NCBI GenBank assembly: GCA_022820805.1
Contig: JAJEEV010000052.1
Location: 1 to 61,001 of the forward strand
Length of the DNA stretch: 61,001 nucleotides
Source of the DNA: Acidimicrobiia bacterium
GTDB lineage: Bacteria > Actinomycetota > Acidimicrobiia > Acidimicrobiales > Aldehydirespiratoraceae
Direction: 5' to 3'
The position numbers and the translations under genes were made by a program. Shown here in pieces: positions 16,246 through 24,803 of the stretch (within the stretch, counting starts at the first letter, position 1; each line of letters begins with the position of its first letter). The notes below the pieces were generated by a model that was not told the DNA's origin, searched no databases, and worked only from the letters and a program-made list of their open reading frames with translations.

Positions 16246-18012
16246 GATGTCGGTGAGGACCAGGGCGTATTCGGGAACGGTGGCGAGCAGGTGGCGGTGG
16301 CTGCCGGTGGCAGCCACCCTGCCCGCCGCGATGAACACCACCCTGTCGGCCAGAGCGATGGTCGACAGGCGATGGGCGATCAGGATGGTGGTGCGATGGG
16401 ATCGCCGCTCGCGCAGCGCGGTGTGGATCCGCTCCTCCACCTCGCTGTCGATGGCGCTGGTGGCGTCGTCGAGCACCAGCACCGCGGGGTCAGCCAGCAG
16501 TGCCCTGGCGATGGCCAGGCGCTGGCGCTGACCGCCGGAGATGGTCGAACCCCGCTCCCCGAGTTCGGTGTCGGTGCCCGACGGCATCGAGGTGACGAAG
16601 CCGCCGGCCGCCGCGTCGACGAGGGCCACGGCCACCGACGCCTCGTCGGCGTCGGGGCGGGCGAAGGCCACGTTGTCGCGGACGCTGGTGGCGAACAGGA
16701 ACGGATCGTCGGTCACCACGGTCACGGCCCGGCGCAGGTCCGACAGGCGCAGGTCCCGGACATCGATGCCGTCGATGCGCACCGTGCCCCGGTCGACGTC
16801 GTAGAAGCGGGGCAGCAGCCGGGCGATGGTGCTCTTGCCGCTGCCGGTGCGGCCGACCACCGCCACGGTCTCGCCGGGCTCCACGGCCAGGCTGAAGTCT
16901 TCGATCACGCGGGTGCCGCCCCCGGTGGCGCCGGGGTTGGTCGTGTACGCGCCCAACTTGTATGTGAACGCCACGTCGTCCAACTCCACCCGCCCGGCCG
17001 GTTCGGCGAGGGGCACCGCGTCGGGGCGCTCGGTGATCTCGGGAGACTCGTCGAGGATCTCGAAGACGCGTTGGGCCGCCGCCGAGGCCCGCTGCCACTG
17101 GATCATCACGAACCCGATCATCCGGAACGGGGCGGCCATGATCAACACGTACGCGTTGAAGGCCACGATGTCTCCCACCGCGACGCGGCCGTCGATGGCC
17201 AGCAGGCCGCCCACCAGGAGCACCAGCGCCAGGCCGAGGCGGGGCAGCGCCTCCATGATGGGCGCGTGGCGGGCCCGGGCGTCGGCGGTGGCCGTGCCCG
17301 CCCAGCGCAGCCTCCGGGCGGACCGGGCCAGCGTCCTGGTCTGGTTGTGCTCCTGGGCGAACGTCCTCACGATCTGGGCGCCCTGGATGTTCTCGTCCAC
17401 GATCGTCGCCAGGTCGGCCATGCGGGCCTGGGTCACCCAGCTGAGCGGGAACACCCGGTTCCTCAGCCGGATGCCCACATACAGCACCAGCGGGAGGGGG
17501 GCCATGGCCACCAGGGTCAGGGGCAGCGACAGCACCACCATGGCGGCGGTCCCCATGACCAGCATCACCATCTGGGTGGCCACCAGCGGAGCGAAGGCGA
17601 ACAGCAGCTGGATGGAGCGGATGTCGCTGTTGGCCCGCGAGATGACCTGACCCGTCTGGGTCCGGTCCCAGTACGAGAACGACAGCTCCGTGAGCCGCTC
17701 GTACACCAGGTTGCGCAGATCGGCGTCGAGGCGGTGAGCCGAACGGAACAGTCCGTACCGGTAGACGAATCCCAGGATGAAGCGGGCCGCGGCCAGCGAA
17801 GCCAGGGCCAGCACCCAATGGCTCAGGTCGTCGCCTGCGGCCGCCGCGTCCACGCCGCGGCCGATCACGATCGGCACCGCCACCGTCACCGCCACCACCG
17901 CGAGACCGGCGGCCACCGCGGCTGTGAACACCCGTCGCTGCCTGCCGAACACGGGCAGGATGCGGCGGATCCACCCGAGGCTCCGGTCGGGGTTCAGTCC
18001 CGGCGACGGCAT
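16105..18012 (-). CDS. ABC exporter half-transporter, subunit A (degenerate ATPase site, repeat-derived tail)
   Basis: The 635-residue protein has six transmembrane helices (about 25-320) and an ATPase with Walker A VVGRTGSGKSTIARLL and signature ISGGQRQRLAIARALL. Walker B reads VLVLDDATSAID, where the catalytic Glu is replaced by Asp. One degenerate site is the normal pattern for heterodimeric exporters, so subunits A and B should work together. Residues from about 590 onward (EAEQAG to the end, SPV) are not part of the family: they are the in-frame translation of repeat R2. The stop overlaps the next start, so the repeat did not break coupling. The substrate is unknown. Confidence 0.88.
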   Translation of the reverse strand: MPSPGLNPDRSLGWIRRILPVFGRQRRVFTAAVAAGLAVVAVTVAVPIVIGRGVDAAAAGDDLSHWVLALASLAAARFILGFVYRYGLFRSAHRLDADLRNLVYERLTELSFSYWDRTQTGQVISRANSDIRSIQLLFAFAPLVATQMVMLVMGTAAMVVLSLPLTLVAMAPLPLVLYVGIRLRNRVFPLSWVTQARMADLATIVDENIQGAQIVRTFAQEHNQTRTLARSARRLRWAGTATADARARHAPIMEALPRLGLALVLLVGGLLAIDGRVAVGDIVAFNAYVLIMAAPFRMIGFVMIQWQRASAAAQRVFEILDESPEITERPDAVPLAEPAGRVELDDVAFTYKLGAYTTNPGATGGGTRVIEDFSLAVEPGETVAVVGRTGSGKSTIARLLPRFYDVDRGTVRIDGIDVRDLRLSDLRRAVTVVTDDPFLFATSVRDNVAFARPDADEASVAVALVDAAAGGFVTSMPSGTDTELGERGSTISGGQRQRLAIARALLADPAVLVLDDATSAIDSEVEERIHTALRERRSHRTTILIAHRLSTIALADRVVFIAAGRVAATGSHRHLLATVPEYALVLTDIEAEQAGTRIQPTRARPWPERPESAANKSGKPGATDEGAADAAGSPV

Positions 18013-18152
18013 CAGAGGCCGAGCGAAGAGGCGCGCGCATCCCGGCCCATACGGGCGAGGCCGTGGCCCGAGCGGCCCGCGAGCGCAGCGAACAAGAGCG
18101 GGAATGACACCGCTGCAACGCTACGGACTCTCACCCATGTGCGGGCGCTCTC
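18013..18152 (+). repeat. Interspersed repeat copy R3 (plus orientation)
   Basis: It begins cagaggccgagcg at the base after the start codon of the minus-strand ABC gene and ends near gcgggcgctctcatg. The core is intact except CGCGAGCG for CGTGAGCG. The terminal inverted repeats are weaker than in R1 and R4. It separates two divergent genes, the only copy in that setting. Confidence 0.8.
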
Positions 18153-18177
18153 ATGCCAACCTACGGGCACAGCAGGG

Positions 18178-18183
18178 TAGATT
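18178..18183 (+). promoter_or_regulatory. -10 hexamer TAGATT
   Basis: TAGATT ends five bases before an in-frame TTG (18189). It lies downstream of the only in-frame ATG (18153), which is inside repeat R3, and so argues for the TTG start. Confidence 0.45.
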
Positions 18184-18188
18184 CGCCG

Positions 18189-19580
18189 TTGCAGGGCCCG
18201 TCGATCCGGGGAGGACCGATAGACACCGCGCTGTGGCTCCTCGCCGCTCTCGCGCTGATAGCCGCCAATGCCGCCTTCGTCGCCATGGAGTTCGCTCTGG
18301 TGGCGGTCGACCGGACGCGAGTGGATGAGAGAGCAGGGGCCGGCGACCGGCGGGCCCGGCTGGTCCAGCGGCTAGTCGCCCAGCTCTCGTTCCACCTCTC
18401 CGGCGCGCAGATCGGCATCACGGTGTCGTCGCTGCTGCTGGGCTTCATCATTCAGCCGGCGCTGGCCCCGATGGTCCAGCCCGGGATCGAGGCGATCTTC
18501 GGGTCGGACGCTCCCTGGGGCGTGTCGGTCGCGGTGGCCTTGGCGCTGGCCACCATCGTGCAGATGGTCCTGGGCGAGCTGGTGCCCAAGGCCGTGGCCA
18601 CCACCAAGCCCTACGGAACGGCAGTGGCGGTGGCTGTGCCCACCACCGCCTACGGGGTGCTGGCCCGGCCGCTGGTGCGGTTCCTCAACGAGTCCGCCAA
18701 CTGGATGGTCCGCCGTCTCGGCATCGAACCGCGGGAGGAACTCGAGTCGGTTCCTGATCGCGACGAGCTTGAGCACCTCTTCGTGTCGTCGGGACACGAG
18801 GGGATGCTCGACGAGGGCGAGGTCCGACTGCTGACCAAGTCGATCCGCCTGGCCGGCAAGCAGGCCGACGACGCCATGGTCCCCAGGGTCGAGGTGGTGG
18901 CCATAGCGGCCGACGCCTCCGTGGCGGACCTCGCCGACCTTTCCGCGGCCACCGGCCACTCACGGTTCCCGGTGATCGGAGGCCATGTCGACGATGTCGC
19001 CGGCGTGGTCCACGTGAAGGCGCTGTTCGCGGTTCCGGTGCAGGATCGGCCGTCGACGCCCGTGTCGGAGTTGATGAAACCGGTACTGGCAGTACCGGAG
19101 TCGCGCGACCTCGACGACATGCTCGACGATCTGCGCACCGGCGCAGGTCAGCTGGCGGTGGTGATCGACGAGCACGGGGGCACCGCCGGGGTCATCACCC
19201 TCGAGGACGTGTTGGAGGAGATCGTCGGCGAGATCGACGACGAGCATGACTCGTCCACGCCAGAGCGCACCCGCTCCGAGTCGCGGGGATCGACGGTCCT
19301 TCCGGCGTCGCTGCACGTCGACGAGGTGTTCGAGGCGACCGGGTTCTCCATGCCCGAGGGCGCCTACGAGACGCTGGCCGGGCTGGTGCTCGACCGGTTG
19401 GGCCACATCCCGGTTCCCGGCGAGATCGCCATCGTGGACGGCTGGCGCCTCGAAGTGGTGGCCGTGGACGGGCTGCGCATCGCCACAGTGCGGGTGGTCG
19501 CTCCCCCCGAGGGCGGCGGCCAACCCGGTGCCCGCCCCCGTCCGTCGCCCGGTCCGTCCGCCCCGGAGCCGTCGCGGTGA
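18189..19580 (+). CDS. CNNM/CorC (HlyC-type) membrane transporter, full length
   Basis: This protein has the DUF21 - CBS pair - CorC_HlyC layout of bacterial CNNM/CorC proteins, implicated in magnesium or cobalt export; older names call it hemolysin. The N-terminal hydrophobic region holds ALIAANAAFVAMEFALVAV and QIGITVSSLLLGF. The CBS pair covers about residues 200-340 and ends in VITLEDVLEEIVGEI. The C-terminal CorC_HlyC domain includes HVDEVFEATGF and YETLAGLVL. I prefer TTG 18189, next to a -10 hexamer; ATG 18153 gives 12 more residues but lies within a repeat. The stop overlaps the next gene by four bases. Confidence 0.85.
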   Translation: MQGPSIRGGPIDTALWLLAALALIAANAAFVAMEFALVAVDRTRVDERAGAGDRRARLVQRLVAQLSFHLSGAQIGITVSSLLLGFIIQPALAPMVQPGIEAIFGSDAPWGVSVAVALALATIVQMVLGELVPKAVATTKPYGTAVAVAVPTTAYGVLARPLVRFLNESANWMVRRLGIEPREELESVPDRDELEHLFVSSGHEGMLDEGEVRLLTKSIRLAGKQADDAMVPRVEVVAIAADASVADLADLSAATGHSRFPVIGGHVDDVAGVVHVKALFAVPVQDRPSTPVSELMKPVLAVPESRDLDDMLDDLRTGAGQLAVVIDEHGGTAGVITLEDVLEEIVGEIDDEHDSSTPERTRSESRGSTVLPASLHVDEVFEATGFSMPEGAYETLAGLVLDRLGHIPVPGEIAIVDGWRLEVVAVDGLRIATVRVVAPPEGGGQPGARPRPSPGPSAPEPSR

Positions 19581-20635
19581 CCACGGGATCGGTTGTGGCC
19601 CTGGTCGTCGCGGTGGTGATGCTGGGTGCCAACGCCTTCTTCGTGGCGGCCGAGTTCGCCTTCGTGGCTGCCCGTGCCGCCCGCTTGGAGGTCGGCGGGG
19701 CCCGTGGGGATCGCCGCGGCAGGTTGGCGCTGGCCGCGGTCCGCGATCTGCAGACGCAGCTCTCGGGAGCCCAGCTGGGAATCACCATGGCCTCGCTCCT
19801 GCTGGGCTATGTGGCCGAGCCGGCCATCGCCGATCTGATCGAGCCGGTCATCGAGCTCGTCGTGGAGGTCCCGTCGGGGGTGCTTCACACCATCTCGTTC
19901 GCGATCGCCCTCTTCGTGGTCACGACCTTGCACGTCGTGGTGGGGGAGATGGTTCCCAAGAACATCGCCATCGCCGAACCCGAGCCCGCGGCCCGGCTGC
20001 TGGCGCCGGCGATGAAGGTGTACGTGACCATCTTCAAGCCGGCCATCTGGTCCCTCAACGTGGTGTCGAACGGGCTCGTGCGCCTGATGGGCTTGAAGCC
20101 GGTGGACGAGATCAACACCGCCCTGACCATCAACGAGTTCCGCACGCTGCTGGCCGGCGCCCGCGACGAGGGCGTGATCGAGCCCACCGAGCACGAGCTG
20201 CTCGCCGGGGCACTCGAGTTCCGGGTCCGGTCGGCCGGGTCGATGATGGTGCCCGCCGAGCAACTGGTGTCGGCGCCCAGGCGCGTGTCCGTGGCCCGGC
20301 TCGAGGACGTGGTGGCCTCCAGCGGCCACACCCGCGTCCCGGTGTGGGGGTCCGATCCCGGCGACGTGCTGGGGTTCGTGCACGCGAAGGACCTTCTGCG
20401 CATGCCGCCGGAGGCCCGCGACGAGCCGGTGCCGCTGGAGCTGCTGCGGCGCATGCGGGTGGTCAGCCCCGACATGGCGGGCCGCGACCTGCTCCTTTAC
20501 ATGCGCAGGTCCCGGGTGCACATGGCCCTGGTGCGCGACGAGGCCGGCCGGATGCTGGGCGTGGTCACCCTCGAGGACGTGCTGGAGGCCCTCGTCGGGG
20601 ACATATTCGACGAGACCGACGACAACGGCGCCTAG
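19577..20635 (+). CDS. CNNM/CorC-like membrane protein lacking the CorC_HlyC domain
   Basis: This 352-residue paralogue of the preceding gene starts with GTG in a GTGA overlap. It has the DUF21 membrane domain (LGANAFFVAAEFAFVAA, QLGITMASLLLGYVAEP, VVVGEMVPKNIAIAEP) and a CBS pair ending VVTLEDVLEALVGDIFDE. It stops there, without the C-terminal CorC_HlyC domain. Paired long and short CNNM-type genes are common in actinobacteria, and a heteromeric transporter is likely. The stop codon TAG is the left end of repeat R4. Confidence 0.85.
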   Translation: MTTGSVVALVVAVVMLGANAFFVAAEFAFVAARAARLEVGGARGDRRGRLALAAVRDLQTQLSGAQLGITMASLLLGYVAEPAIADLIEPVIELVVEVPSGVLHTISFAIALFVVTTLHVVVGEMVPKNIAIAEPEPAARLLAPAMKVYVTIFKPAIWSLNVVSNGLVRLMGLKPVDEINTALTINEFRTLLAGARDEGVIEPTEHELLAGALEFRVRSAGSMMVPAEQLVSAPRRVSVARLEDVVASSGHTRVPVWGSDPGDVLGFVHAKDLLRMPPEARDEPVPLELLRRMRVVSPDMAGRDLLLYMRRSRVHMALVRDEAGRMLGVVTLEDVLEALVGDIFDETDDNGA

Positions 20636-20776
20636 AGGCCGAGCGGATAGGACGGGAAAACGCGGCCCATACGGCCGCGAGGCCGTGGCCCGAGCGGCCC
20701 GTGAGCGCAGCGAACAAGAGCGGGAATGACCCCGCTGCGACGCGACAGGCTCTCGCCTATCCGCGCGGCCCCTTAG
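20632..20776 (+). repeat. Interspersed repeat copy R4 (plus orientation)
   Basis: This is a near-consensus copy. It starts CCTAGAGGCCGAGCGGATAG at the stop codon of the upstream gene and ends CTATCCGCGCGGCCCCTTAG. The full core is present. It fills the space between convergent genes (a CNNM-like gene and fabI). Confidence 0.87.
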
Positions 20777-20793
20777 AGGCGCACGTGCTGGGG

Positions 20794-21561
20794 CTAGGCG
20801 CCGATGGCGTGGTAGCCGCCGTCGGCGTGCACCACCGACCCGGTGGTGACCGGCAGCCAGTCGCTGAGCAGGGCCACGACCGTGCGTGACACACCGGTCG
20901 GGTCGGTCACGCTCCAGCCGAGGGGCGCCCGGAGGTCCCAGGCGTCCTCGAACTCGGAGAATCCCGGTATGGAGCGGGCGGCGATGGTCCTCATCGGCCC
21001 GGCCGACACCAGGTTCACCCGGATGCCCTGCGGCCCCAGGTAGCGGGCCAGGTACCGGCAGGTGGACTCCAGCCCGGCCTTGGCCACCCCCATCCAGTCA
21101 TACCCGGGCCAGGCCCGGGTGGCGTCGAAGTCCAGCCCCACGATCGAGCCGCCGGGGCCCATGAGCGGGGCGACCGCGTCGGCGAGCATCTTGAGCGAGT
21201 AGGTGGAGACCTCCAGAGCCACCTTGACGTCGGACCAGGTGGCCTCCATGAAGGAACCGCCCAGGCACACCTCGGGGGCGAAGCCGATGGCGTGCAGCGC
21301 GCCGTCGACCCGTCCCCAGCTGCCGGACAGGTGATCGCGCAGCGCGTCGGCGTGGGCGGGCTCGCTGACGTCGAACTCCACCACCTCGACTCCGTCGCCG
21401 AGCTTGCGGGCGGTGCGCTGAGTGAGGCGCATGCCCCTCCCGGCCCCGGTGAGGAGGATCTCGGCGCCCTCGGCCAGAGCTGTCTCGGCCGCGCCGAACG
21501 CCAGGGAGGCGTCGGTCAGCACGCCGGTGATCACGATCCGCTTGCCGTCGAGTAGGCCCAC
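20794..21561 (-). CDS. fabI: Enoyl-[acyl-carrier-protein] reductase (NADH), InhA/FabI type
   Basis: This 255-residue short-chain reductase catalyses the last step of each fatty-acid elongation cycle. The FabI/InhA traits are the modified nucleotide loop (VITGVLTDASLAFG rather than TGxxxGIG) and the Tyr-x6-Lys active site in YDWMGVAKAG; AWPGYDWMG recalls InhA. I chose GTG 21561 (VGLLDGKRIVITG) over TTG 21570 because family members begin MGLL(E/D)GK and a -10 hexamer sits eight bases upstream of GTG. It diverges from the mshC-like gene with only 26 bases between the start codons. Confidence 0.92.
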   Translation of the reverse strand: MGLLDGKRIVITGVLTDASLAFGAAETALAEGAEILLTGAGRGMRLTQRTARKLGDGVEVVEFDVSEPAHADALRDHLSGSWGRVDGALHAIGFAPEVCLGGSFMEATWSDVKVALEVSTYSLKMLADAVAPLMGPGGSIVGLDFDATRAWPGYDWMGVAKAGLESTCRYLARYLGPQGIRVNLVSAGPMRTIAARSIPGFSEFEDAWDLRAPLGWSVTDPTGVSRTVVALLSDWLPVTTGSVVHADGGYHAIGA

Positions 21562-21569
21562 GGCCAGCA

Positions 21570-21579
21570 ACGCTACCTT
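21570..21579. promoter_or_regulatory. Bidirectional promoter: two overlapping -10 hexamers
   Basis: ACGCTACCTT contains TACCTT on the plus strand (21574-21579) and TAGCGT on the minus strand (complement of 21570-21575), sharing the central TA. Each ends exactly eight bases before a GTG start: mshC at 21588 and fabI at 21561. Both genes would be leaderless. Confidence 0.65.
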
Positions 21580-21587
21580 GGGATTTC

Positions 21588-22709
21588 GTGCGGCTCTATG
21601 ACACAGCCCGGGGCGCGGTGGTGGACTTCGACGCTCCGGCGGTGGTGCGGATGTACGTGTGCGGCATCACGCCCTACGACGCCACCCACCTGGGCCACGC
21701 GGCCACCTACATCACATACGACGTGCTGCAGCGGCGCCTGCGGGACATGGGCTGCGAGACCCGCTGCGTGCGCAACATCACCGACGTGGACGACGACATC
21801 CTGGCCGCGGCGGAGCGCCGGGGAGTCCACTACCTGGACCTCGCCTTCGCGGAGACGGCCCGCTTCGACGACGACATGGCCGCCCTCAACACGCTGCTGC
21901 CGGCCTCCGAGCCCCGGGCGACGGGTGCCATCCCTGACATCCGGGGGTTCATCCACGCGGCCCTCGATCGGGGCTACGCGTACTGCGCGGACGGGAGCGT
22001 CTACTTCGACACCGAGGCCTTCGACGGCTTCGGTTCGCTGTCGGGATTCGGACGGGACCACATGATCGAGTTGGCCCGGCAGTGGCGCGACAACCCCGAC
22101 GACCCGGCCAAGCGGGATCCGCTCGACTTCGTGCTTTGGCAGCGGGCCCGCGACGGCGAGCCGTCCTGGGAGTCCCGCTGGGGGCCGGGGCGCCCCGGTT
22201 GGCACGTCGAGTGCTCGACGCTGGCGCTGCGCGAGTTGGGCGAGACCATCGACCTGCACGGCGGGGGAGCGGACCTGCTGTACCCGCACCACGAGTGCGA
22301 GCGGGCCCAGTCCGAGGCGGTGACGGGCAAGCCGTTCGCCCGGCACTGGCTGCATCAGGCGCTGGTCCACTACCAGGGCTCCAAGATGTCGAAGTCGCTC
22401 GGCAACCTGGTGTTCGTCCACGAACTGCGCGAGCGCCACGAGCCGATGGCCGTCCGACTGGCCCTGATGTCGCAGCACTACCGCACCCCATGGCCCTGGC
22501 ACGACGGGCTCCTGGAGGAGGCCGAGCGCCGCCTGACCCTCTGGCGCGGCACCAAGCGCTCTGGGGACGACTCCGACCTTCTCATCGAAGTCCGCCAACA
22601 GCTCGACGACGACCTCGATGTCCCCGGCGCGCTGGCCACCGTGGACGCCGCCGCCCAGTCCGGCCACCCCGTCAACGCCGCCGCCAACCTCCTCGGCGTC
22701 ACCCTCTGA
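21588..22709 (+). CDS. mshC: Mycothiol cysteine ligase-like protein (MshC), CysRS family
   Basis: MshC joins cysteine to GlcN-inositol in mycothiol synthesis, the low-molecular-weight thiol of actinobacteria. Class I synthetase features are visible: RMYVCGITPYDATHLGHAAT (HIGH-like), zinc/cysteine site HVECS and GGGADLLYPHHE, and KMSKS near residue 268. The CGITPYDATHLGHA form is characteristic of MshC rather than standard CysRS (CGPTVYDxxHIGHA). The length is 373 residues: it lacks the C-terminal anticodon-binding domain of CysRS and is somewhat shorter than typical MshC. A truncated CysRS is the main alternative. GTG 21588 is supported by the -10 at 21574. Confidence 0.8.
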   Translation: MRLYDTARGAVVDFDAPAVVRMYVCGITPYDATHLGHAATYITYDVLQRRLRDMGCETRCVRNITDVDDDILAAAERRGVHYLDLAFAETARFDDDMAALNTLLPASEPRATGAIPDIRGFIHAALDRGYAYCADGSVYFDTEAFDGFGSLSGFGRDHMIELARQWRDNPDDPAKRDPLDFVLWQRARDGEPSWESRWGPGRPGWHVECSTLALRELGETIDLHGGGADLLYPHHECERAQSEAVTGKPFARHWLHQALVHYQGSKMSKSLGNLVFVHELRERHEPMAVRLALMSQHYRTPWPWHDGLLEEAERRLTLWRGTKRSGDDSDLLIEVRQQLDDDLDVPGALATVDAAAQSGHPVNAAANLLGVTL

Positions 22710-22799
22710 CGCCGGCGCCCCGCTCAGAACCCTCGGGAGCAGCGTTGGAGACGCCTGTTGGGCGGACCGCGCCCGGCAGTCGTGCCCAAGGGGCAGCGG

Positions 22800-22805
22800 T
22801 AGCCT
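22800..22805 (+). promoter_or_regulatory. -10 hexamer TAGCCT, leaderless promoter
   Basis: TAGCCT ends eight bases before the thrS ATG at 22814. The ~100-base gap upstream shows no T-box features, which would need a much longer leader. Confidence 0.6.
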
Positions 22806-22813
22806 CGGAGGCG

Positions 22814-24802
22814 ATGCCTCTCATCACGATTTCGTTGCCTGATGGCTCCGAGCGGGAGCTGACCGCGGGGTCCAGTGGGGCCGACCTGGCCGCCGCCATC
22901 GGCCCCCGGCTGGCTGCCGACGCGGTGGTCGCGGTGGTCGACGGCGACGAGAAGGACCTGGCCGTGCCGCTGCCCGACGGAGCTTCGGTCGAGATCGTGA
23001 CGGCAGCCTCGGACCGGGGTCTTCATACCCTGCGCCACTCCACCGCCCATGTGCTGGCCCAAGCCGTCCTCGACCTGTTCCCGGGCGCCACCTTCGCCAT
23101 CGGACCGCCCATCGAGCACGGCTTCTACTACGACTTCGAGCTGCCCGGCGGCGCCACCTTCTCCGACGCCGACCTCGAGCGCATCGAGGACCGGATGCGC
23201 GAGATCATCGCAGCCGACCAGCCTTTCCGGCGCGTCGAGATGGCGGCCGAGGACGCCCTGGAGCTCTTCGAGGCGCATCCGTACAAGCGTGCCATCATCG
23301 AGGCGGTCGCCCTGGGGGCGGGCGCCGACGGCGACTTGGCGTCGGAGGCGTCCGGGGACGGCACGGTGAGCTGCTACCGCAACGACGCCGGCAACGGCGA
23401 CGCCGACGGCTTCGTAGACCTGTGCCTCGGCCCCCACGTGCCCTCCACCGGGCGGCTGGGCCACTTCGCCCTGCAGCGGGTGAGCGGCGCCTACTGGCGG
23501 GGCAGCGAACTCAACCCCATGCTCCAGCGCATCTATGGCACCGCGTGGGCCACCCGCAAGGACCTGGCCGCCCACCTGCACCGCCTGGCCGAGGCCGAAC
23601 GGCGCGACCACCGCCGCCTGGCCGCCGAGCTCGACCTGGTGTCGTGGCCCCCGGAGCTGGGCCCGGGGCTGGCGGTGTGGCACCCCAAGGGCGCCCTGGT
23701 GCGCAAGCTCATGGAGGACTACTCCCGCCAGCGCCACGAAGCCGGCGGGTACGAGTTCGTGTTCTCACCCCACATCGCCAAGTCGGTGCTGTGGGAGACC
23801 TCCGGGCACCTCGACTTCTACGCCGACAGCATGTACCCGCCCATGGAGATGGACGGCGCCGACTACTACCCGAAGCCGATGAACTGCCCGTTCCATGTGA
23901 TGATCTACCGGTCGTCGCAGCGCAGCTACCGGGATCTGCCCATGCGCCTGTTCGAGCTCGGCGCGGTCTACCGGTACGAGCTGTCGGGCGCAGTGCACGG
24001 TCTGATGCGAAGCCGGGGCTTCACCCAGGACGACTCTCACATCTTCTGCACCCGCGAGGACATCGCCACCGAGTTGGCGTCGCTGCTGGAGTTCGTTCTG
24101 AGCGTGCTGGAGGCCTTCGGCTTCAGCGACTTCCAGACCAGGCTCTCCACCCGACCCGAGGGGAAGTACGTGGGCGAGGAGGCGCTCTGGCACGCCGCCA
24201 CCGAGGGTCTTCGGTCTGCACTGGAGTCGGCCGGGCTCGACTACGAGACCGACGAAGGGGGCGGAGCCTTCTACGGTCCCAAGATCGACGTGGACGTGCG
24301 GGACGCCATCGGCCGGGCATGGCAGCTCTCCACCATCCAGGTGGACTTCAACCTGCCCGAGCGCTTCGGGCTGGAGTACGTGGCCTCCGACGGCTCCCGG
24401 CCCCGGCCGGTGATGATCCACCGGGCCCTGTTCGGCGCGGTGGAGCGGTTCTTCGGCGTGCTGCTGGAGCACTATGCCGGGGCGTTCCCGGCATGGCTGG
24501 CGCCGGTGCAGGTCCAGGTGCTGCCGGTGGCCGCGGCGCACGCCGGCTACGCGGCCGAGGTGGCCGACGCGCTGGGTTCGCAGGGCTTCCGCGTCGAGGT
24601 GAGCCCCGCGGACGAGCCGTTGGGCAAGCGGGTGCGCACCGCCAAGGTGGCCAAGGTCCCCTACGTGCTGGTGGTGGGCGACGACGACGTCGCCAACGAC
24701 ACGGTCGGGGTCAACGCCCGGGGCACGAAGAGGCCCGAGCGCGACGTCCCGCTGGAGGCCTTCGCGGCCCGCCTGGCCCGCGAGGTGGAGGCCCGGAGCT
24801 GA
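22814..24802 (+). CDS. thrS: Threonine--tRNA ligase
   Basis: This 662-residue class II synthetase charges tRNA-Thr. The domains in order are TGS (about 1-65), the editing (SAD) domain with HSTAHVLAQAV and LCLGPHVPSTG, the catalytic core with PKPMNCPFHVMIYRS, RLFELGAVYRYELSG and motif-3 region RPVMIHRALFGAVERF, and the anticodon-binding domain (about 555-660) with YVLVVGDDDV. Length and all zinc-site residues look normal. Its stop is one base away from the ATG of the HIT gene. Confidence 0.97.
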   Translation: MPLITISLPDGSERELTAGSSGADLAAAIGPRLAADAVVAVVDGDEKDLAVPLPDGASVEIVTAASDRGLHTLRHSTAHVLAQAVLDLFPGATFAIGPPIEHGFYYDFELPGGATFSDADLERIEDRMREIIAADQPFRRVEMAAEDALELFEAHPYKRAIIEAVALGAGADGDLASEASGDGTVSCYRNDAGNGDADGFVDLCLGPHVPSTGRLGHFALQRVSGAYWRGSELNPMLQRIYGTAWATRKDLAAHLHRLAEAERRDHRRLAAELDLVSWPPELGPGLAVWHPKGALVRKLMEDYSRQRHEAGGYEFVFSPHIAKSVLWETSGHLDFYADSMYPPMEMDGADYYPKPMNCPFHVMIYRSSQRSYRDLPMRLFELGAVYRYELSGAVHGLMRSRGFTQDDSHIFCTREDIATELASLLEFVLSVLEAFGFSDFQTRLSTRPEGKYVGEEALWHAATEGLRSALESAGLDYETDEGGGAFYGPKIDVDVRDAIGRAWQLSTIQVDFNLPERFGLEYVASDGSRPRPVMIHRALFGAVERFFGVLLEHYAGAFPAWLAPVQVQVLPVAAAHAGYAAEVADALGSQGFRVEVSPADEPLGKRVRTAKVAKVPYVLVVGDDDVANDTVGVNARGTKRPERDVPLEAFAARLAREVEARS

Positions 24803-24803
24803 C

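Noticed and set aside
13344..18012. The three-gene ABC operon as a bacteriocin or defence system
   Set aside because: All three products fit ordinary exporter and stand-alone ATPase families and no peptide precursor, peptidase domain or immunity gene is nearby.
22710..22813. A T-box leader for thrS
   Set aside because: The gap is only ~100 bp with no T-box sequence, and a -10 hexamer abuts the start codon.
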